Made by a program: the position numbers and the translations under genes
Assembly: GCF_017349315.1 (NCBI RefSeq)
Contig: NZ_JAFMPP010000011.1
Span: forward strand, 79,919-143,918
DNA from: Jiella flava
GTDB taxonomy: Bacteria; Pseudomonadota; Alphaproteobacteria; Rhizobiales; Rhizobiaceae
Length of the DNA stretch: 64,000 nucleotides
Direction: 5' to 3'
The notes under the pieces: model-generated
What the model saw: the letters and a program-made list of their open reading frames with translations, nothing else
What the model was told of the DNA's origin: nothing
Database searches by the model: none
Shown: one piece after another, positions 59,079-64,000 of the stretch
Layout: every line of letters starts with the position of its first letter
Position numbering within the stretch: position 1 is the first letter of the stretch

Positions 59079-59180
59079 GGACGCCCTGCGTCCGATCGGA
59101 CGCAGACGGGACGCTCTTAATCTCTGGTTCGACGCGTCGTACTTTCCGAAAATCGATTCCGATTTTCGGGTCGATGCTGT
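59079..59180 (-). repeat. Dispersed palindromic repeat, copy B
   Basis: On the minus strand it begins ACAGCATCGACCCGAAAATC, the same as copy A but for one base, then has CGATTTTCGGAAAG, and ends with TGCGTCCGATCGGACGCAG. It aligns over its whole length with copy A (29345-29444). Its inner end abuts the broken 5' side of the dehydratase remnant. Confidence 0.87.
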
Positions 59181-59258
59181 AAAATACTAATATTTTTATC
59201 ACTCTCGCGTCAGCTCTGTTACAGATTTCCGTGTGGGTGAGTCGGGGGGCGGGCATCG

Positions 59259-59990
59259 ATGATTTCGCAAGGCGCAGCGATCGGGGGTGACGAAGTCGAG
59301 TTCCCCCGCGACGTCGAGCGTCGTCCGCTTGCCTCCCGCGGCATTTACGGATCGCTGCGGCGCCGGATCGTCGATCTGCGGCTAAAGCCGGGCGCGCTGT
59401 TGTCGCGTGCTCAGCTCGCCGAGGAATACGGCGTCAGCCAGACGCCGGTGCGTGACGCGTTCTTTCAGTTGCAGCGCGAGGGATTGGTTGAAATCTTTCC
59501 TCAGTCCCGCAGCCTCGTTGCGAAGATCAACGTCGATCATGCCCGCGAGACCCAGTTTTTGCGGATCGCGCTTGAGGTCGAGGTGGTCAAATGTCTCGCC
59601 ATCCAGGCCGACGCAGGGATCACCGCGCCGGCGCGTCGGATTGTCCAGGCGCAGATGGTGGCCGTCGATGAGGACGATCTGGAGCGATTTTCCATTCTCG
59701 ATCAGCAGTTTCATTATGCGCTCTGCGATGCCGCCGGCTATCCCAGGCTGTTGCGGGTGATCGCCGAGCGGTCGGGCCATATCGACCGGTTGCGCCGGCT
59801 CAGTCTGCCAGATCCGGGCAAGATCACCACCATTTTGACCTGCCACGACGCGATCCTGACCGCGATCGAGGCGGCTGACGTGGCGGCGGCGGAGGATGCC
59901 GTGCGGCGTCATCTGTCCGGCACGCTGAGCGCTTTACCGAGCATCATGCAGCGCTATGCGGAATTCATGGAGGTGCCGGCCAAGGGCTGA
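59259..59990 (+). CDS. GntR-family regulator with FCD ligand domain
   Basis: 243 residues. The winged helix-turn-helix covers about residues 25-90 (YGSLRRRIVDLRLKPGALLS, AEEYGVSQTPVRDAFFQLQREG). The C-terminal FCD domain has the metal-binding His residues in DQQFHYALCDAAGY and TCHDAILTAIEA. FCD regulators usually sense organic or sugar acids, so this protein probably controlled the divergent dehydratase-aldehyde dehydrogenase genes. ATG at 59259, after a G-rich site. Confidence 0.9.
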   Translation: MISQGAAIGGDEVEFPRDVERRPLASRGIYGSLRRRIVDLRLKPGALLSRAQLAEEYGVSQTPVRDAFFQLQREGLVEIFPQSRSLVAKINVDHARETQFLRIALEVEVVKCLAIQADAGITAPARRIVQAQMVAVDEDDLERFSILDQQFHYALCDAAGYPRLLRVIAERSGHIDRLRRLSLPDPGKITTILTCHDAILTAIEAADVAAAEDAVRRHLSGTLSALPSIMQRYAEFMEVPAKG

Positions 59991-60197
59991 GCGGCGCGTC
60001 CCGTTTCTCACGACGTGCCTGGAGTGCTCTTCGAGCCGCTTCTGGCTCTCCATTTATCCCGGCTTTGCAAGCGTGATGCGCCGGTTGACATGCGCCGTCG
60101 TCTCCCGCTCGCCGAAAGGACGCGAGCGCTGCAGCCCGCTTCCGTTCCGACCGCCGGCCCGGGCAAAGGTCGCGATCGCTCCGCTGACGAGTTTTGA

Positions 60198-60312
60198 CAG
60201 GGCCTCGCCATACGCTTCGCCCTCGACAACCGCCGCAGCCGCGAGGACCTCGGCATCACCGACCGCCCCCTCGCCGAAACCTTGCGCGACCATTATTGGG
60301 GCTGGGAGGCCC
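60198..60312 (+). pseudogene. Possible C-terminal relic of an extended SDR/epimerase
   Basis: The frame starting after a stop at 60195 reads IRFALDNRRSREDLGITDRP and then LAETLRDHYWGWEAQ, which resembles the C-terminal end of NAD-dependent epimerase-like proteins (Asp-Asn-x-x-Ser-Arg, then Leu-Gly, then Glu-Thr-Leu-Arg-Asp). Nothing recognisable precedes it and no start fits. The frame then continues without a stop into the next gene. The remaining bases from 60000 to 60464 hold no other supportable feature. Confidence 0.4.
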
Positions 60313-60464
60313 AGTGCAGGGGAGAGGAGGATGCAGCGAGATGTATCGCGTGGCCGCTGAGCGCCTATATATGTTGCGAAGTTTGCGATCGCCGGTATAC
60401 GGTCACGCAACTTCAGTCTGCAATTTTTGATTTTATCGAAAAGCTTAGAGGTTTGGCGAGAGGA

Positions 60465-61106
60465 ATGAACAAGGTGAATGGCAAGGCGGTTGTCGCAGCA
60501 TTTACCGAAGACCAGGCCGAACGTTTGACCGGCGTAAGCTGTCGACAGCTGCGCTATTGGGTTCGGACGAATTTCTTTCTCCCGTCGATCGAGTCGGGTC
60601 GGCATGAGAATGCGATCCGCCTTTACTCGTTTCGCGATCTGGTCTCGTTGCGGGTCTTAGCTGAGCTTCGCAACACGCGCCGAATTTCCTTGCAGCATCT
60701 GCGCGGCGTGAAGGAGCGTTTATCGCATTTGGGCGATGATCTATGGGCGAAGACAACGCTCTACGTTCTCGGCAAGGAGGTCGTCTTCGTCAATCCGGAG
60801 ACGAAGGTGAAGGAAAGCGTGATATCGGGGCAAGGTGTTCTCGAGATTCCTCTCAAGGTCGTGACGGGGGACATGAAGCAGGCGGTAGCCGCGTTGCGGC
60901 AGCGGGACGAAGAGCTCCTCGGCACCTTCGCCCAACATCGTGGCCGCGCGCACAATCAGCTTGTCGTTGCCGGGACGCGGATCCCGGTCCGCAGCATCAA
61001 GGCGTTTGCCGACGATGGCTGCAGCGTCGATCAGATCTTACGTGAATACCCGACCTTGACGCGTGTCGACGTCGAGGCGGCTATCCACTATGAACCGGCC
61101 GTTTGA
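60465..61106 (+). CDS. Antitoxin-like protein: MerR-type HTH plus DUF433
   Basis: 213 residues from ATG 60465 (GAGAGGA upstream). Residues about 12-75 form a MerR-like HTH (FTEDQAERLTGVSCRQLRYW, then YSFRDLVSLRVLAEL). The C-terminal 60 residues are a DUF433 domain (VVAGTRIPVRSIKAFADDG, then VDQILREYPTLTRVDVEAAI). Such proteins are predicted antitoxins partnered with DUF5615 PIN-like toxins, and that is exactly the next gene. It overlaps it by four bases. The upstream extension of the frame belongs to an unrelated relic. Confidence 0.82.
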   Translation: MNKVNGKAVVAAFTEDQAERLTGVSCRQLRYWVRTNFFLPSIESGRHENAIRLYSFRDLVSLRVLAELRNTRRISLQHLRGVKERLSHLGDDLWAKTTLYVLGKEVVFVNPETKVKESVISGQGVLEIPLKVVTGDMKQAVAALRQRDEELLGTFAQHRGRAHNQLVVAGTRIPVRSIKAFADDGCSVDQILREYPTLTRVDVEAAIHYEPAV

Positions 61107-61510
61107 AGTCGCGGCGGCCGGCACTTCGTGTTCTCTTGGACGAGGGCGTTCCAGCCTCGGTCGCTGATGCCTTCCGCGAGATGGGGCATCAAGCGATCCT
61201 TCATCATGAAGTTCTTGCGGAAGGCGTCGCAGACGATATCGTCTGCACGGCAGCGCTCGCCAATGCGGCGATCCTTATTGCGCAAGACAAAGATATGAAG
61301 AAGATCGTGCAGCGCTTCGGCACGATCACGCCGGATGATCGCTTCGCACGTCTCAATATGGTGCGCTTGTGCTGCAAAGAGACGCTGGCCGTAAGCCGCG
61401 TTCGGCACGCGCTCGGATTGATCGAGTACGAATGGTCGGTCGCCAACGCCAAGGCGGCACGGCGCCTGTGGGTCGAGATCGGATCACATTATATCAAAAC
61501 CTATCGCTGA
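61103..61510 (+). CDS. DUF5615 PIN-like toxin
   Basis: 135 residues from a TTG at 61103 that shares bases with the stop of the antitoxin gene (TTGA). The DUF5615/Mut7-C-like core is LRVLLDEGVPASVADAFREM, then ILIAQDKDMKKIVQRFG with the acidic residues expected of a PIN-like nuclease. An RNase role is inferred from the family. The C-terminal 45 residues go beyond the usual domain. The pair lies just outside the island boundary at 61621. Confidence 0.78.
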   Translation: MKSRRPALRVLLDEGVPASVADAFREMGHQAILHHEVLAEGVADDIVCTAALANAAILIAQDKDMKKIVQRFGTITPDDRFARLNMVRLCCKETLAVSRVRHALGLIEYEWSVANAKAARRLWVEIGSHYIKTYR

Positions 61511-61620
61511 ACGGCCGGCAAAGTGCAGCGAACGATCGCGAGATATCGCTCTGGTTGGCCGAACTATCGCCGCTGAACGCGCGATGGCCGCGCCGGCCCG
61601 GCCCAAATTTTTGAAATTTT

Positions 61621-61665
61621 TGGTGGGCGCGTTGGGACTCGAACCCAAGACCTACAGATTAAAAG
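61621..61665 (-). other. tRNA-Lys 3' fragment, probable attachment site of the island
   Basis: On the minus strand this is the 3' half of a tRNA-Lys(TTT): anticodon loop CTTTTAA, T-arm TTGGGTTCGAGTCCCAA, acceptor CGCGCCC and ACCA. The 5' half is absent; upstream bases (GGATGTCA) do not pair with the anticodon stem. A tyrosine integrase gene begins 175 bases away. This is the expected footprint of an element that recombined into a tRNA-Lys gene. Confidence 0.87.
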
Positions 61666-61840
61666 TGACATCCAATAGAACAAAAGGGAACAGCGGCGAA
61701 CGACGATAGACGCCGATAAGCCTTGATATGCGTGCCTTTTCGTGTTTTCTCACGTTCATGGCCGTTCATTCAAGTTTCGCCAATATGGAACCCTATCGGA
61801 ACCCCGGCCGCAGAAACCGAAAAAATATCGGTAGGTCGAG

Positions 61841-63061
61841 ATGCCGCGCAAGAATTTGACGACCCGCTTTGTCGAAACCGTAAAGATTGAGACCCGAACC
61901 GACTTTTGGGATGATGTCGTGCGTGGGCTCGTGCTCCGCGTGTCGCCGACGGGCGTCAAAGCCTGGACTGTCGTTTACAGCCGCGAGTCGGATGGCGAGA
62001 AGCGCCGCGTCACGCTTGGCAAGTTCCCCGCGCTATCGTTGGAGAAGGCTCGTCGCAAAGCGCTTGACGCTGTGGCCGCGGTTTCGGACGGGATGGACCC
62101 TGCTGGCGACAAGCGCGCTCGTCGCGAGGCCATGACGGTTGCTGAACTCGCAGACCTCTATGTCGAGCGCTACGCCAAGCGGAACAAGAAAAGCTGGGCG
62201 GAAGACGAGCGCATCCTACGGGTGGACGTGCTGCCAATGATCGGCCGCATAAAGGCGGTGGCCGTCAAGCGCCGCGACCTGCTCGACATCATCGACGCCA
62301 AGGCTGAGGCTGGGAAGCTCACGCAATCGACGCACATCCTGGCGGTGGTGCGGAAGATGTTCGGCTGGGCTGTAGACGAGGAGTATCTTGAAGTCTCGCC
62401 GGCCGCGGGTATCCGACCTCGAGCTAAGCCCGTCCAACGAGATCGGGTGCTATCGGCCGACGAGGTGCGGCGCATCTGGAAAGCGCTACCGGATGCCGCG
62501 CTACGGCCTGTCACGGTCGAGGTGTTTAAGCTCCTGTTCCTCACCGGCCAGCGAAGCGGTGAGGTCTGCGGAATGAGGCGGGGCGAGGTCGACCTCGACA
62601 AGGCGCTTTGGACGATCCCCAGCGAGCGGACAAAGAACGGACTGACGCACGTGGTGCCACTTTCGCCGGCCGCGCTCGCCGTGGTGGAGCGGGCAATGCG
62701 ACGGGCCGGAGATGAAGCCTCGGCGCCCCTTTTTACTCGCACCGGCGAGCCGCTCGAGAGCAACGCCATAGCCAAGGCGGCGAAACTGAAGCTCCAGATC
62801 CTCGAAGAACGGTGGACGCCCCACGACATCCGCCGGACCGTCGCGACCATGATGGGCGACATCGGCATCCTTCCGCACATTGTTGAAGCTGTGCTCAACC
62901 ACATCAGCGGCTTCCGCGCTGGCGTCGCCGGCATCTATAATCGAGCGAAGTATGAGCCGGAGAAGCGTCGCGCACTCGCGATGTGGGCCGAGTATCTCGA
63001 TTCAGTTGTTGAAAGGCGGCCTGGGAAGATCGCGCCGTTTGCGGCGGGGAATGCCGCATGA
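61841..63061 (+). CDS. Tyrosine-type site-specific integrase (P4-like, DUF4102)
   Basis: 406 residues. The N-terminal arm-binding DUF4102 domain (FWDDVVRGLVLRVSPTGVKA) is followed by a core-binding SAM-like domain and the catalytic domain. The conserved Arg is in LTGQRSGEVCGM, HDIRRTVA gives His-x-x-Arg, LNHISG stands for the second His and IYNRAKYEPEKR gives the nucleophilic Tyr. It would insert its element at the tRNA-Lys 3' end. ATG at 61841; the stop overlaps the next gene by ATGA. Confidence 0.93.
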   Translation: MPRKNLTTRFVETVKIETRTDFWDDVVRGLVLRVSPTGVKAWTVVYSRESDGEKRRVTLGKFPALSLEKARRKALDAVAAVSDGMDPAGDKRARREAMTVAELADLYVERYAKRNKKSWAEDERILRVDVLPMIGRIKAVAVKRRDLLDIIDAKAEAGKLTQSTHILAVVRKMFGWAVDEEYLEVSPAAGIRPRAKPVQRDRVLSADEVRRIWKALPDAALRPVTVEVFKLLFLTGQRSGEVCGMRRGEVDLDKALWTIPSERTKNGLTHVVPLSPAALAVVERAMRRAGDEASAPLFTRTGEPLESNAIAKAAKLKLQILEERWTPHDIRRTVATMMGDIGILPHIVEAVLNHISGFRAGVAGIYNRAKYEPEKRRALAMWAEYLDSVVERRPGKIAPFAAGNAA

Positions 63062-63648
63062 TCGGCTCCATTCTCCACCTCTACGACGTTTACACGATTG
63101 AGCAACTATGCGCTGATCTCCCTGCGCATGCTCAAGAGGAAGCGTGCGGGGGCGTCCAAGGCGCAGTGCTCGGTTTCGGAATTGCCGTCGATTACGAAAA
63201 TAGGGAGATCACAAAGCGCTATCTCGACGACTGGGGACGGAAGTTAGCCGCGGTCCGGACAACGAGCCGTACGCTGGAGCAAAACAGGGGGCTTTTTGCC
63301 TCGGTAGATTGCGAAGTGGCTTCGACATTCAAGAACCTGCAAAGGATGGAGGAGGCGCTTTCGCTTCTGATCTCGACTTGGCGAGGGGTCGATGCAAACC
63401 GCGGCCAAACGAGTTCCGCAGAGCACGAGACCGGGTTCATCGTGCAAATTGCGCGAGTGTGGGCGAAAGCTCACGGTATCGAATTCTCCGCGCTCAAGAT
63501 GTCGGAAAGCCGCGACAACGCCGCCATGACGTTCATTGAAAGGGTCGTCGAACCGGCCCTTACGGCAGCAAAGTCGAGGAAGACCAAGAACCTTCCCCGC
63601 CACATCAAAGAGATCGTGTACGAAACTAAGAAGCAGATCACCGCCTAG
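63058..63648 (+). CDS. Island hypothetical protein
   Basis: 196 residues, starting within the integrase stop (ATGA), so the two are translationally coupled. It has no signal peptide or membrane helix. The sequence is helical and charged (RYLDDWGRKLAAVRTTSRTL, FKNLQRMEEALSLLIS), ending Lys-rich (PRHIKEIVYETKKQ). I do not recognise the family. Such small cargo next to an integrase is often an element-specific accessory protein. Confidence 0.6.
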   Translation: MIGSILHLYDVYTIEQLCADLPAHAQEEACGGVQGAVLGFGIAVDYENREITKRYLDDWGRKLAAVRTTSRTLEQNRGLFASVDCEVASTFKNLQRMEEALSLLISTWRGVDANRGQTSSAEHETGFIVQIARVWAKAHGIEFSALKMSESRDNAAMTFIERVVEPALTAAKSRKTKNLPRHIKEIVYETKKQITA

Positions 63649-63715
63649 TTCTGTTCACGGACGCATCCGCATCGGTCCTAACGTCTCCGTATGCTAAAGC
63701 ACGGAGACAAACGTC

Positions 63716-63913
63716 ATGGAACTCAAAAGCATAAAGGAAGCATGCCACATGCTGGGAGTGTCGCGCACGACACTTTGGCAGATGGGAAAAGATCCGACCT
63801 TCCCGAGGCCGATCACCATTTCAGCTGGCCGCAAGGGATTCGTCGCATCGGAGCTTGATGAGTTCATCAAGGCGTGGCCTGCTGCCGGTTTTTCGGACAC
63901 GCAGTTAAGCTAA
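63716..63913 (+). CDS. AlpA-family excisionase/regulator
   Basis: 65 residues. A MerR-like winged helix of the AlpA/DUF2077-type: MELKSIKEACHMLGVSRTTL followed by WQMGKDPTFPRPITIS and SELDEFI. Such proteins help excise the neighbouring integrative element or control its integrase. ATG at 63716. The last codons overlap, tail to tail, the IS3 transposase gene by nine bases, so the natural C-terminus may have been replaced. Confidence 0.85.
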   Translation: MELKSIKEACHMLGVSRTTLWQMGKDPTFPRPITISAGRKGFVASELDEFIKAWPAAGFSDTQLS

Positions 63914-64000
63914 CATAGCTTTCTCCTCGAACTCGACGGGGCTCATATAGCCCAATGTCGAGTGCCGTCGCTGGGGATTGTAGAAGCGCTCGATGTAATC
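63905..64000 (-). mobile_element. IS3-family transposase, C-terminal end (partial)
   Basis: On the minus strand, from the right edge, the frame reads YIERFYNPQRRHSTLGYMSP then VEFEEKAMLA and stops at 63905. This is the well-known end of IS3-group orfB integrases (the Tyr-x-x-Tyr/Phe-Asn, Arg-Arg-His-Ser-x-Leu, Pro). The rest of the element lies to the right. The inverted repeat end should be close to the stop, probably within the AlpA coding end. Confidence 0.93.

Noticed and set aside
58723..59256. 177-codon minus-strand frame across the dehydratase remnant
   Set aside because: It is in the wrong frame relative to the recognisable dehydratase C-terminus and runs through the repeat.
61621..61665. 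A functional tRNA-Lys gene
   Set aside because: The D-arm, 5' acceptor strand and 5' anticodon stem are missing; only the 3' half is present.

Overview
The window is a GC-rich, densely packed chromosomal segment of an alphaproteobacterium, most likely of the order Hyphomicrobiales (Rhizobiales). The evidence is the gene set and its order: acnA next to ccmA/ccmB and followed by a DUF1223 gene, an FzlA-like GST near uppP, queG and an NDUFA9-type reductase, Omp25/31-type porins, asnO-ngg osmoprotectant genes, and an aerobic cobalamin block. The genus cannot be told from this sequence alone. Most of it reads as stable core genome. The right-hand 5 kb (from about 59 kb) looks like accessory or decaying DNA.

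Layout. 1-2.6 kb: ngg-asnO (N-acetylglutaminylglutamine amide synthesis). 2.8-5.2 kb: a GAF-GGDEF-EAL protein and a MazG-like pyrophosphohydrolase. 5.4-13.7 kb: a cobalamin riboswitch followed by cbtB-cbtA-cobU-cobW-cobN-cobO-bluB (cobalt uptake, cobalt insertion, adenosylation, nucleotide-loop steps and lower ligand). 13.8-15.6 kb: pcaD-pcaB (protocatechuate/beta-ketoadipate). 15.8-18.6 kb: a PfkB sugar kinase, a porin and a cytochrome c. 19-23.6 kb: ccmABCDG, split by tam and a ParDE-type toxin-antitoxin pair whose toxin gene carries a frameshift. 24-31.2 kb: acnA, a DUF1223 protein, a 2-hydroxyacid dehydrogenase, an SH3 protein and adenosine kinase. 31.4-41.8 kb: an orphan KpsS-like gene, rnd, a solo Lrp ligand domain, a diguanylate cyclase, a second porin, an acyl-CoA synthetase, a PhoD-like phosphatase and a SleB lipoprotein. 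42.1-46.8 kb: a guanidine-I riboswitch followed by an ABC transporter, a guanidinase-type ureohydrolase and a histidine-rich protein. 47-56.4 kb: a two-gene cassette of unknown function, an SDR, queG, a GFA protein, an AKR/LysR pair, fzlA-like GST, uppP, a TauE/SafE exporter and the NDUFA9-like reductase. 56.7 kb: tRNA-Leu(CAG). 57.2-60 kb: an aldehyde dehydrogenase, the stump of an IlvD/Edd dehydratase and a GntR/FCD regulator. 60.5-61.5 kb: a MerR-DUF433/DUF5615 toxin-antitoxin pair. 61.6 kb to the end: a tRNA-Lys 3' fragment (attachment site), a tyrosine integrase, a hypothetical gene, AlpA and the end of an IS3-family transposase. This is the left edge of an integrated island.

Two metabolite-controlled blocks stand out. 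The cobalamin riboswitch should shut off cobalt import and corrin metallation when B12 is plentiful. The guanidine-I riboswitch should turn on guanidine import and hydrolysis when guanidine is present. The guanidine operon ends in a small protein with 12 histidines in its first 53 residues. Related guanidine hydrolases are nickel enzymes that need accessory proteins, so this unnamed protein is a good candidate for a new metal-supply factor, and I rate it the most interesting item here. Other notable items are a dispersed palindromic repeat family (three copies, one at the break point of the truncated dehydratase, one ending directly at a ribosome binding site), and the tRNA-Lys remnant, which predicts an intact tRNA-Lys beyond the right end of the window.
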